Assembly: GCA_023436745.1 (NCBI GenBank)
Contig: JAEZHZ010000396.1
Location: 1 to 5,395, forward strand
Source: Pseudomonadota bacterium
GTDB lineage: Bacteria; Pseudomonadota; Alphaproteobacteria; Rhizobiales; Devosiaceae
Reading direction: 5' to 3'
DNA length: 5,395 nt
This document shows, piece by piece, positions 1 through 5,155 of the stretch. Numbering within the stretch: position 1 is the first letter of the stretch; each line of letters begins with the position of its first letter. The notes beneath the pieces are model-generated. The model saw nothing but the letters and a program-made list of their open reading frames with translations, was not told where the DNA came from and searched no databases. The position numbers were made by a program, and so were the translations under genes.

Positions 1-707
1 ACCGGTATGGCGACACCGTGTATCGGCACGACCAGCGGATCTGCCAGGGCTGCGAAGCAACGGGGTGGAACGGGCAGGCGGAGCCGACGATCATCGACAA
101 TCGCGAGCAGGTGCTCGATCCGATGACCGCCTATCAGATCACCTCGATGATGGAAGGCGTGATCCAGCGCGGCACCGGCACGGCCGCAAAGGTGCTCAAT
201 CGCCCCGTGGCCGGCAAGACGGGCACCACCAACGACTACAAGGATGCCTGGTTCGTCGGTTTTACGCCGGAGCTCGCCGTTGGGGTTTACGTGGGCTACG
301 ATCAGCCCCGTTCGATGGGCAGTTCAACGACTGGCGGTACCTTTGCCGTGCCTATCTTCACCGAGTTCATGCAGAACGCTCTCGCGGGCAAGCCGCCGAC
401 TCCCTTCAATGTGCCGCCCGGCATGTCCACCGCGTGGATCAGCCCCGATACCGGTGTGCAGGCTATGGACGGGCAGGGGGGCATCCTGGAGGCGTTCAAG
501 CCGGGCACGGGCCCGAATCTCATGACTTCGGTCATTGGCGTTGACGTGAACGCCTGGGACGCGATTCAGCGCCAGCAGATGATGCAGCAGCAGTACGGGG
601 CAGGGTTCGTGGACCAGCCCTTCGGCGGTGGCGGGAGCTTTCGCGGTGGCGGCACCGGCGGTAACGACGTGCGTACCTTTGACCCCAACACCGGCACGTG
701 GCGATAG
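1..707 (+). CDS. mrcA: Penicillin-binding protein 1A (class A PBP), C-terminal part, 5' end outside window
   Basis: C-terminal end of a bifunctional peptidoglycan glycosyltransferase/DD-transpeptidase, which polymerises and cross-links the cell wall in the periplasm while anchored in the inner membrane. The reading frame is open from base 3 (RYGDTVYRHDQR...) to the TAG at 705-707, so the gene starts before the window; the GTG at 18 is only an internal codon. Visible is the third transpeptidase motif, KTGTTND (KTG at 216-224), followed by the usual DAWFVGFTPELAVGVYVGYD stretch. The SxxK and SxN motifs and the glycosyltransferase domain must lie upstream. The tail is unusual in composition: a Gln/Met-rich run (564-593) and a Gly-rich run (622-663) before the end NTGTWR. 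Such low-complexity tails vary among PBP1A proteins. Family assignment is firm; PBP1A rather than another class A PBP is inferred from the motif context. Confidence 0.93.
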   Translation, partial: RYGDTVYRHDQRICQGCEATGWNGQAEPTIIDNREQVLDPMTAYQITSMMEGVIQRGTGTAAKVLNRPVAGKTGTTNDYKDAWFVGFTPELAVGVYVGYDQPRSMGSSTTGGTFAVPIFTEFMQNALAGKPPTPFNVPPGMSTAWISPDTGVQAMDGQGGILEAFKPGTGPNLMTSVIGVDVNAWDAIQRQQMMQQQYGAGFVDQPFGGGGSFRGGGTGGNDVRTFDPNTGTWR

Positions 708-741
708 CTTTCATTGCCGTCCCGGACGCTCCTGACGTGCC

Positions 742-767
742 TTGACAGTTGGGTGATGGACTACAGG
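742..767 (+). promoter_or_regulatory. Possible promoter before the antiporter gene (weak)
   Basis: A perfect TTGACA lies at 742-747 in the 93-base gap after mrcA. The best -10 candidate, TACAGG (762-767), is only 14 bases away, so the spacing is poor and there is no good -10 at 16-18. If used, transcription would start near 774, downstream of the ATG at 756, and translation would have to begin at the GTG at 801. Read-through from mrcA is equally possible because no terminator is seen in the gap. Confidence 0.25.
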
Positions 768-790
768 GCCCCCACGCGGGGTGGGCCGTT

Positions 791-794
791 GGAG
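791..794 (+). promoter_or_regulatory. Ribosome binding site that fixes the antiporter start at 801
   Basis: GGAG lies six bases before the GTG at 801. No comparable site precedes the in-frame ATG at 756 or the TTG at 714. The protein from 801 also aligns with the TetA N-terminus without an overhang, so this site decides the start. Confidence 0.7.
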
Positions 795-800
795 TTGCCG

Positions 801-2000
801 GTGAACAAGGCATTGGTCGTCATTCTTGCCGCCGTGACGCTTGATGCGATCGGCATTGGCCTGATCTTTCCCATCCTGCCCTCCCTGCTTCGGGACGTGG
901 GTCACACCACGGAGGTCGCAACTCTCCTGGGACTGATGCTGGCGCTCTATTCGGCCTGCCAGTTTCTGTTCTCGCCTGTGCTCGGGGTGCTGAGCGATCG
1001 CTTCGGTCGCCGTCCGGTATTGCTGCTTTCCCTTGCCGGCGCTGCGATCGACTACCTGATCATGGCCTTTGCGCCGCAGTTGTGGATGCTGGTGCTCGGG
1101 CGCGCCGTGTCCGGCATCACCAGCGCCAACATGGCCGTTGCCACCGCGTACATCACCGACATTTCCTCCACGGAAGAGCGTGCACGCAGGTTCGGGCTTT
1201 TCCACGCCATGTTCGGCATCGGCTTCATCATCGGACCGGTGCTCGGGGGCCTGCTCGGAGATGTGTGGGTTCGTGCCCCGTTCATCGCGGCTGCGCTCCT
1301 CAACGCAGTCAACTTTTCTGTGGCCCTGTTCCTGCTCCCCGAGTCGAGGCATGGACAGCGGGATGCCCGCTTCACCTGGGACACGCTCAACCCGTTCAAG
1401 CCACTCAGGTGGGCACTCACCTTCTCGGCGCTCATCCCTCTGATGGCGATCTTCGTGATCATGAACTTCGTCGGTACGGTCTACGGCACCATCTGGGCCC
1501 TGTTCAGCGAGGACAGCTTCGGGTGGAGCGGTTTCATGATCGGGCTGTCACTCGGAGCCTTCGGGGTGTTCCACGCCGGCGCGCAGGCTTTTCTGACAGG
1601 ACCGGCGGTTGCACGGCTCGGAGAGCGCTGGGCGCTCGTGGTGGGCATGGCCTGCGAACTTGCGGCTCTGGTCATCCTGGGTGTGGCCACTCAGGGGTGG
1701 GTGCTCTTCGCGCTCGCGCCGCTATTTGCCCTCGGAGGTATCGGCATGCCGGCGCTGCAGTCGCTGACCACCACACAGGTCGATGCCGATCGGCAGGGGC
1801 AACTGCAGGGGGTGCTTGCGAGTCTGGTCAGCCTTGCAGCCGTGTTCGGTCCCGTATTCTTCAGCTTCGTCTACTTTGCCGTGCGTGGCACATGGCCCGG
1901 CCTCATCTGGATCGTGGCGGCGGGAATCTACCTGCTCGCTCTCCCGCTCATGCTGGGCATTCGTCGCACCCGAACAGCGGAGGGGCGGGCTCGAGCTTAG
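801..2000 (+). CDS. TetA-like 12-helix MFS drug/H+ antiporter (TCR/Tet family)
   Basis: Inner-membrane major facilitator exporter of the family whose best-known members pump tetracycline-metal complexes out in exchange for protons. From the GTG at 801 it is 399 residues, the same length as I recall for TetA(A). Residues known to matter in TetA fall at the same numbers: Asp15, Gln54, Ser65-Asp66 and Arg70 in motif A (GVLSDRFGRRP, 62-72), Asp84, Arg101 and Asp120. Motif C of 12-helix antiporters (GIGFIIGPVLGG, 139-150) is intact. About twelve hydrophobic segments can be traced, with a charged central loop near 181-205. The conserved GGIGMPALQ (312-320) and RQGQLQG (331-337) are present. The position matching TetA(B) Asp285 is Glu286. 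No tetR lies next to it in the window, and mrcA is 93 bases upstream on the same strand. The family is firm; tetracycline as substrate is only an inference, since chromosomal members often have unknown substrates. Confidence 0.9.
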   Translation: MNKALVVILAAVTLDAIGIGLIFPILPSLLRDVGHTTEVATLLGLMLALYSACQFLFSPVLGVLSDRFGRRPVLLLSLAGAAIDYLIMAFAPQLWMLVLGRAVSGITSANMAVATAYITDISSTEERARRFGLFHAMFGIGFIIGPVLGGLLGDVWVRAPFIAAALLNAVNFSVALFLLPESRHGQRDARFTWDTLNPFKPLRWALTFSALIPLMAIFVIMNFVGTVYGTIWALFSEDSFGWSGFMIGLSLGAFGVFHAGAQAFLTGPAVARLGERWALVVGMACELAALVILGVATQGWVLFALAPLFALGGIGMPALQSLTTTQVDADRQGQLQGVLASLVSLAAVFGPVFFSFVYFAVRGTWPGLIWIVAAGIYLLALPLMLGIRRTRTAEGRARA

Positions 2001-2016
2001 AGAATTTGCCGGAGAG

Positions 2017-2031
2017 CCCCGGAAAACGGGG
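2017..2031 (+). other. Small hairpin after the antiporter gene
   Basis: CCCCG (2017-2021) pairs with CGGGG (2027-2031) around a GAAAA loop, 17 bases past the antiporter stop. It is followed by AAAAA rather than a T run, so it is not a normal intrinsic terminator on the plus strand. It could still stabilise the 3' end or pause polymerase. Confidence 0.35.
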
Positions 2032-2051
2032 AAAAAGGTGGCAACACGGGC

Positions 2052-2080
2052 TTGTCGGCCCCAACTTTCCAGTCCATTAA
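2052..2080 (+). promoter_or_regulatory. Candidate promoter for the HU gene
   Basis: TTGTCG (2052-2057) and CATTAA (2075-2080) are 17 bases apart, matching the sigma-70 consensus at 4/6 and 3/6. This would give a leader of roughly 115 bases to the HU start. It is the best match I found in the 202-base gap, but it is weak; HU genes normally have their own strong promoter. Confidence 0.3.
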
Positions 2081-2202
2081 CATCCGTGTACCGCACCGCC
2101 CCGCGGAAAGTCCGGGAATCCTTGCCTTTCGGTCAGAATCGACCAAGGGTTGCCGGGTTTGGGGTTCGCCAGCGCGGCGGGCATTCACTGTGAGGAAACG
2201 CT

Positions 2203-2478
2203 ATGAACAAGAACGATCTGGTGGGCGTGGTCGCCGAGAAAGCTACCATCACCAAGGCACAGGCCGCCGAAGCGGTTGACGCAGTGTTCGAGGCTATCAC
2301 CGGTTCGCTGAAGAACGGCGAAGAAGTGCGTCTCGTTGGCTTCGGCACTTTTGCAGTGTCGCAGCGCAAGGCCACCACCGGCCGCAATCCCGCCACCGGC
2401 GCCGAGATCCAGATTGCAGCCTCCAACCAGGCCAAGTTCAAGCCCGGCAAGGGCCTCAAGGACGCGCTCAACGCCTAA
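2203..2478 (+). CDS. hup: DNA-binding protein HU
   Basis: Small basic histone-like protein that bends and compacts DNA in the nucleoid and helps replication, recombination and transcription; it acts as a dimer. The 91 residues match the normal family length. The N-terminal half (about 1-45) is the helical dimerisation body. The DNA-binding arm carries the family signature from GFGTF (46-50) through Arg55 to GRNPATG (60-66), with Pro63 as the arm-tip residue that inserts between base pairs. The C-terminus (KFKPGKGLKDALN) is typical. The ATG at 2203 has GAGG seven bases upstream (2192-2195). A strong terminator follows 20 bases after the stop, so it is probably a single-gene unit. In many alphaproteobacteria this gene sits between lon and tRNA-Val/tRNA-Asp; here the tRNAs are kept but lon is not immediately upstream. 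Confidence 0.96.
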   Translation: MNKNDLVGVVAEKATITKAQAAEAVDAVFEAITGSLKNGEEVRLVGFGTFAVSQRKATTGRNPATGAEIQIAASNQAKFKPGKGLKDALNA

Positions 2479-2497
2479 GCGTTCTCGCTCCTAGACG

Positions 2498-2533
2498 TGG
2501 CCCCGAGCGCTCAACGCCGGGGCCATTTGTTTT
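2498..2533 (+). terminator. Intrinsic terminator of the HU gene
   Basis: TGGCCCCG (2498-2505) pairs perfectly with CGGGGCCA (2518-2525). Past a bulged A, GCG (2507-2509) pairs with CGC (2515-2517) around a CTCAA loop. The stem is followed at once by TTTGTTTT (2526-2533). It begins 20 bases after the HU stop. This is the only textbook Rho-independent terminator in the window. Confidence 0.92.
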
Positions 2534-2537
2534 GCGG

Positions 2538-2565
2538 TTGACGTGTATGGGCACCGCCCCTTAAT
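2538..2565 (+). promoter_or_regulatory. Promoter candidate for tRNA-Val
   Basis: TTGACG (2538-2543) and CTTAAT (2560-2565) are 16 bases apart, just after the HU terminator. Transcription would start near 2572, leaving about 32 bases of leader before the mature tRNA. The position between a terminator and a stable RNA gene supports it. Confidence 0.5.
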
Positions 2566-2603
2566 CAACGCACACCTTCGGGATGAACCACGGTTCTCCC
2601 TCA

Positions 2604-2679
2604 GGGCGATTAGCTCAGTTGGTAGAGCGCCTCGCTTACACCGAGGATGTCGGCGGTTCGAGTCCGTCATCGCCCACCA
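2604..2679 (+). tRNA. tRNA-Val (anticodon UAC)
   Basis: Complete 76-base cloverleaf. The acceptor GGGCGAT (2604-2610) pairs with ATCGCCC (2669-2675), followed by discriminator A and an encoded CCA. The D arm is GCTC/GAGC. The anticodon arm is CCTCG/CGAGG with loop CTTACAC, giving anticodon TAC, which reads GTA and other GTN codons. The T arm GGCGG-TTCGAGT-CCGTC has one G-U pair. It appears to be its own transcription unit, with a promoter at about 2538. Confidence 0.97.
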
Positions 2680-2956
2680 ATCCCCTCCAACCAGGGGGCG
2701 CGGCCACGATCACGCATGGGAAGTGGCCCGGCAGAAGATTCCGCACCAGTTCGAGCCGTCGACTTTAGCGCTTGCGGGTGAGCGACGAACCAGGCTCCGC
2801 GTGCCAGTACCGGGCCGCGAGGCGTACAGCTGCGGCTATCACTTCAAATTTTCACGTCCAAGGTCAGGAAACGCGCCTTAGCCGTTGTGACCTCCACACT
2901 TTTCCACAACCAATCGAGCACCATCAAAAATCTTTCGACAAAGAGAGCATGCTCGC
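2680..2956 (+). other. Gene-free spacer between the two tRNAs, with two small hairpins
   Basis: No convincing gene on either strand. The open frames running through here start before or inside tRNA-Val and look like translated tRNA. Just after the tRNA are two hairpins: CCCCT/AGGGG (2682-2686 with 2693-2697) and GGCCAC/GTGGCC (2702-2707 with 2723-2728). Neither has a T run, so they may help 3' processing or termination of the tRNA-Val transcript without being standard terminators. The stretch 2840-2945 is clearly more AT-rich than its surroundings. A 10-base palindrome, GAGCATGCTC, lies at 2945-2954, just before the tRNA-Asp promoter. Confidence 0.5.
2893..2908 (+). promoter_or_regulatory. 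Possible DnaA-box pair
   Basis: TTTTCCACA at 2900-2908 fits the relaxed DnaA box TTWTNCACA. A second TCCACA (2893-2898) lies exactly 10 bases before the TCCACA of the first, one helical turn away, in a locally AT-rich stretch. Two weak boxes alone do not make an origin, and the first copy matches only 6 of 9 positions. Confidence 0.25.
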
Positions 2957-2985
2957 TTGACTTGCTGCCGGGGCCCCGGTACACG
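2957..2985 (+). promoter_or_regulatory. Promoter candidate for tRNA-Asp
   Basis: TTGACT (2957-2962) and TACACG (2980-2985) are 17 bases apart; the upstream C gives CTTGAC, common in alphaproteobacterial promoters. The spacer contains a perfect 12-base palindrome, CCGGGGCCCCGG (2968-2979). The GC-rich bases after the -10 would suit growth-rate control of stable RNA. The predicted start near 2992 leaves a leader of about 31 bases. Confidence 0.5.
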
Positions 2986-2999
2986 GACCGCACGTTGCA

Positions 3000-3016
3000 G
3001 GAACGCCTCGCGTTCC
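3000..3016 (+). other. Leader hairpin just before tRNA-Asp
   Basis: GGAACG (3000-3005) pairs perfectly with CGTTCC (3011-3016) around a CCTCG loop, ending six bases before the mature tRNA 5' end. It would sit in the precursor leader, where RNase P cuts. Confidence 0.5.
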
Positions 3017-3022
3017 GCTGCT

Positions 3023-3099
<77 letters not shown>

Positions 3100-3150
3100 C
3101 GTTTCTTCATGAAATTGTTGGTGTGTCGTTTGGGGGTGGGTGTCTGCTGA

Positions 3151-3165
3151 CGCCGCCGGACGGCG
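3151..3165 (+). other. Small GC hairpin between tRNA-Asp and hsp20
   Basis: CGCCG (3151-3155) pairs with CGGCG (3161-3165) around a CCGGA loop. It lies ten bases before the larger stem-loop at 3175-3220 and may be part of the same 3'-end structure. Confidence 0.35.
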
Positions 3166-3174
3166 CTCGATTGC

Positions 3175-3220
3175 TGCCGGTCTGCTTCGTGCGAACACGA
3201 CGTAGGGGCGCAGGCCGGCA
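3175..3220 (+). terminator. Large stem-loop between converging tRNA-Asp and hsp20, possible terminator
   Basis: TGCCGGTCTGC (3175-3185) pairs with GCAGGCCGGCA (3210-3220) as an 11-pair stem. Inside it, TCGTG (3187-3191) pairs with CACGA (3196-3200) around a CGAA loop. The one imperfect pair, T3181 with G3214, is a G-U wobble in plus-strand RNA but an A-C mismatch in minus-strand RNA, so the structure is better formed on the tRNA side. It ends 15 bases before the hsp20 stop. Neither side has a proper T run (AGTTTG on plus), so a terminator role is inferred from position. Confidence 0.5.
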
Positions 3221-3235
3221 AGTTTGCGCGTCAGG

Positions 3236-3697
3236 CTAGTGCTTGATCTCGATTTGCCGAGCAGCGCCGACGTATCCGTCGGGTTTGCCCACCTTGATGT
3301 GCAGTACTCCCTTGTCGAAATGCGCCTCTACCTTGTCCGCATCGACGGGAAACGGTGCGCTGAACATCCTCGTAAACGAGCCATAGCTGCGCTCTGAGCG
3401 AAGGGTGCCATCGTCCCTCTCGGAGGAGAGCTTCTTCTCGCCGGTGATGGTTATCAACCGGTCCTCCACGGTGAGCTTGACGTCCTCAGCGTCGACGCCG
3501 GGCAGTTCCAATGTCACTTCAAGGCCGTCATTCGTCTCCTGGACTTCGGCGCTGGGGAGAAAGGCGCTGTCCAGCGAAAAGCTGGAAGGGAAATCGCGCG
3601 TGAAATCGTCGAACATCTGCTCGAAGCGATCACGCAGGGCGTAGAAGGGCGATGCTGCAGGGCTGCTGTTCGCGTGGCGGGCAGGAAGGTTGCTCAT
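3236..3697 (-). CDS. hsp20: Small heat-shock protein, Hsp20/alpha-crystallin family
   Basis: ATP-independent cytoplasmic chaperone that holds unfolding proteins in large oligomers until DnaK or ClpB can refold them. It has 153 residues, normal for the family. The variable N-terminal arm (1-47) has a phenylalanine-rich stretch, FEQMFDDFTRDF (25-36). The alpha-crystallin domain (about 48-137) contains VTLELPGVDAEDV (61-73), ITGEKK (84-89), ERSYGSFTR (102-110) and the end motif FDKGVLHIKV (127-136). The C-terminal tail keeps the I-x-I anchor as IEI (149-151). On the minus strand GAGGAGA (plus 3706-3712) precedes the ATG at a workable distance of 8 bases. It converges with tRNA-Asp and diverges from the histidine kinase. 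An RpoH-like promoter at 3751-3783 suggests heat-shock control. Confidence 0.95.
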   Translation of the reverse strand: MSNLPARHANSSPAASPFYALRDRFEQMFDDFTRDFPSSFSLDSAFLPSAEVQETNDGLEVTLELPGVDAEDVKLTVEDRLITITGEKKLSSERDDGTLRSERSYGSFTRMFSAPFPVDADKVEAHFDKGVLHIKVGKPDGYVGAARQIEIKH

Positions 3698-3750
3698 CGG
3701 TGTGGTCTCCTCGGGTGGAACGTCTGAAAGGGGTACACCTTGACTAGCCG

Positions 3751-3783
3751 CCGTAGGGGCAGGGCGCGTTGACAGGCGTCAAG
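3751..3783 (-). promoter_or_regulatory. RpoH (heat-shock sigma) type promoter for hsp20
   Basis: Read on the minus strand: CTTGACG (plus 3777-3783), 17 bases, then CCCCTACGG (plus 3751-3759). This resembles the heat-shock pattern CTTGA...CCCCAT, with a -10 less exact than the -35. The predicted start near 3745 gives a leader of about 48 bases before the hsp20 ATG. The gene's identity makes this reading likely. Confidence 0.5.
3769..3782. promoter_or_regulatory. TTGAC-N4-GTCAA inverted repeat in the hsp20/kinase divergent region
   Basis: TTGAC (3769-3773), AGGC, GTCAA (3778-3782) is a perfect dyad. The right half overlaps the hsp20 -35 box. A further CTTGAC in plus orientation lies at 3739-3744. 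The dyad may be an operator, or simply two -35 elements facing opposite ways. No good -10 was found for a plus-strand promoter starting from TTGACA at 3769. Confidence 0.35.
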
Positions 3784-3892
3784 AATTGTCGCCCGGACAT
3801 GTTATAGGATGCGAACTGGCAATGGATGGACCAGAGGGTACTTGCCCGACTGTCGTCCGCCGGGTCGGCGCCTGTCGGAAACCGTTCAATCA

Positions 3893-3898
3893 GGGAGG
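3893..3898 (+). promoter_or_regulatory. Strong Shine-Dalgarno upstream of the kinase, pointing to an alternative start
   Basis: GGGAGG (3893-3898) is the best ribosome binding site near the kinase. It lies 3 bases before an in-frame GTG (3902) and 6 before an in-frame TTG (3905), but 36 before the ATG at 3935. Use of the TTG would add ten residues (LLGCLNEQVN) to the kinase. Confidence 0.45.
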
Positions 3899-3934
3899 CG
3901 CGTGTTGCTTGGTTGCTTGAACGAGCAGGTCAAT

Positions 3935-5155
3935 ATGCCCCACGACTTCCAGGATGACATAGAAGCCGTCGGCAGGATCGCATCCATCGAGACGATCCTT
4001 GATGTTGTGTGCCGCGCGACGGGCATGGGTTTTGCGGCAGTCGCAAGAGTGACGGATGAACGATGGGTGGCGTGCCAGGTTCGTGACAACATCGAGTTCG
4101 GTCTGGCGCCCGGCGGTGAACTGAAGGTCGAGACGACGCTGTGCCACGAGATCCGGCAGCACCGGAAGGTCATTGCGATCGACAATGTCTCCGAGGACGC
4201 CGAGTATTCTGCCCACCATACCGTCCGCATCTACGGCCTCCAGAGCTATATCTCAGTGCCCATCGTGCTGCGCGACGGCCGCTTCTTCGGCACTCTCTGT
4301 GCGATCGACCCAAGACCGGCCAAGGTCAACAACCCGCAGATCATTGGCACCTTCACCCTTTTTGCCGAACTGATTTCCTATCAGCTTGAAGCGGAGGCGC
4401 GCATTGCGGCCGCTGAGACGAGGGTGGCCAACGAACTCGTGACTTCGGAGTTGCGGGAGCAGTTCATTGCGGTGCTGGGGCATGACCTGCGGAATCCCCT
4501 GGCTGCCATGGACGCCGGTACGAGCAAGCTGCTGCGCGATGGCAAGTGGACCGACAGGACCGTTTCCATTCTGCGACTGATGAAGAGCAGCATTCATCGG
4601 ATGACCGGTCTGGTCGATAACGTCATGGACCTAACGCGCAGTCGCCTGGCAGGAGGCATTGCACTCGACCTTAGCGAGCCCGGGCCACTTGGGCCCACCC
4701 TCGAGGAGGTTGTGGAAGAGATTCGTTCCGCCAATCCCGAGAGACGGATCGAAGCGGAGATCGACATTCCCCAAGCACTATCGGTGGACCGCCTTCGGAT
4801 CGCGCAGATGCTTTCAAACCTGCTCGGGAACGCGATAGCCCACGGGTCCGACCGGTCTCCCGTCCGCGTTACGGGGATCGTCAGGCACGATGTGCTGGAG
4901 ATAAGCGTCGCAAACGCTGGTGAACCAATCCCCCCTGATATGATGGAGCACCTGTTCAAGGCGTTCCATCGCGGCGGCGCTCGAGGCAACGCACATGGGC
5001 TCGGACTAGGCCTGTACATTGCCTCACAGATCGCGGAGGCGCACGGCGGGCATATCGATGCGACTTCGGATAGCCGCGAGACGAGATTTACCTTCCGGAT
5101 GCCAGTGCAGGTTCCAGAGGGTGAGGCTGCACTGGTGGACCTGAACAGCGTCTGA
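3935..5155 (+). CDS. Soluble sensor histidine kinase, GAF-HisKA-HATPase
   Basis: Two-component sensor kinase that autophosphorylates on His and passes the phosphate to a response regulator. From the ATG at 3935 it has 406 residues and no membrane segment or signal peptide, so it should act in the cytoplasm. Domains in order: GAF sensor (about 16-155), a short coiled-coil-like helix (150-176), HisKA with the H-box FIAVLGHDLRNPLAA (phospho-acceptor His183), and HATPase (about 285-390). The HATPase has N-box NLLGNAIAH (Mg-binding Asn299), F-box LFKAF (340-344) and G2 box GLGLGLYIA (355-363). The G1 box reads NAGEP (327-331), with Asn where most kinases have Asp. The start is uncertain: the frame is open from an ATG at 3809, and the best ribosome binding site favours the TTG at 3905, whereas family members usually begin near MPHDFQ. 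No response regulator is in the window, so the signal and partner are unknown. It is divergent from hsp20. Confidence 0.9.
   Translation: MPHDFQDDIEAVGRIASIETILDVVCRATGMGFAAVARVTDERWVACQVRDNIEFGLAPGGELKVETTLCHEIRQHRKVIAIDNVSEDAEYSAHHTVRIYGLQSYISVPIVLRDGRFFGTLCAIDPRPAKVNNPQIIGTFTLFAELISYQLEAEARIAAAETRVANELVTSELREQFIAVLGHDLRNPLAAMDAGTSKLLRDGKWTDRTVSILRLMKSSIHRMTGLVDNVMDLTRSRLAGGIALDLSEPGPLGPTLEEVVEEIRSANPERRIEAEIDIPQALSVDRLRIAQMLSNLLGNAIAHGSDRSPVRVTGIVRHDVLEISVANAGEPIPPDMMEHLFKAFHRGGARGNAHGLGLGLYIASQIAEAHGGHIDATSDSRETRFTFRMPVQVPEGEAALVDLNSV

Noticed and set aside
767..787. GC-rich hairpin before the antiporter ribosome binding site as a terminator or attenuator
   Set aside because: Stem is only 4-5 continuous pairs with several alternative foldings and no T run; expected by chance at this GC content.
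714..800. N-terminal extension of the antiporter from TTG 714 or ATG 756
   Set aside because: The extra residues are hydrophilic and not found in TetA proteins, while GTG 801 has a ribosome binding site and gives the exact family length.
711..1352. 213-codon minus-strand frame opposite the antiporter gene
   Set aside because: Antisense shadow rich in Gln, His, Arg and Gly with no recognisable fold; the opposite strand has a clear full-length MFS protein.
1082..2080. 332-codon plus-strand frame overlapping the antiporter in another frame
   Set aside because: His/Arg/Gly-rich out-of-frame product with no domain; codon use fits the antiporter frame.
2748..2760. AGTTCGAG-CCGTC resembling the tRNA-Val T arm, as a possible attachment-site copy or tRNA remnant
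   Set aside because: The match is only about 13 bases with a gap, flanking bases cannot form a T stem, and no integrase or phage gene is nearby.
2543..2881. Open frames of 112 and 61 codons across the tRNA-Val region
   Set aside because: They translate the tRNA itself (the familiar SSVGRAPRLH... and LAQLVERLAY... patterns of spurious tRNA frames), with no good ribosome binding site.
4141..4149. Cys-His pair in the kinase GAF domain as a possible bilin-binding site
   Set aside because: This Cys sits where ordinary GAF domains often have one, well before the chromophore Cys position of cyanobacteriochromes, and no other chromophore-pocket motif is seen.
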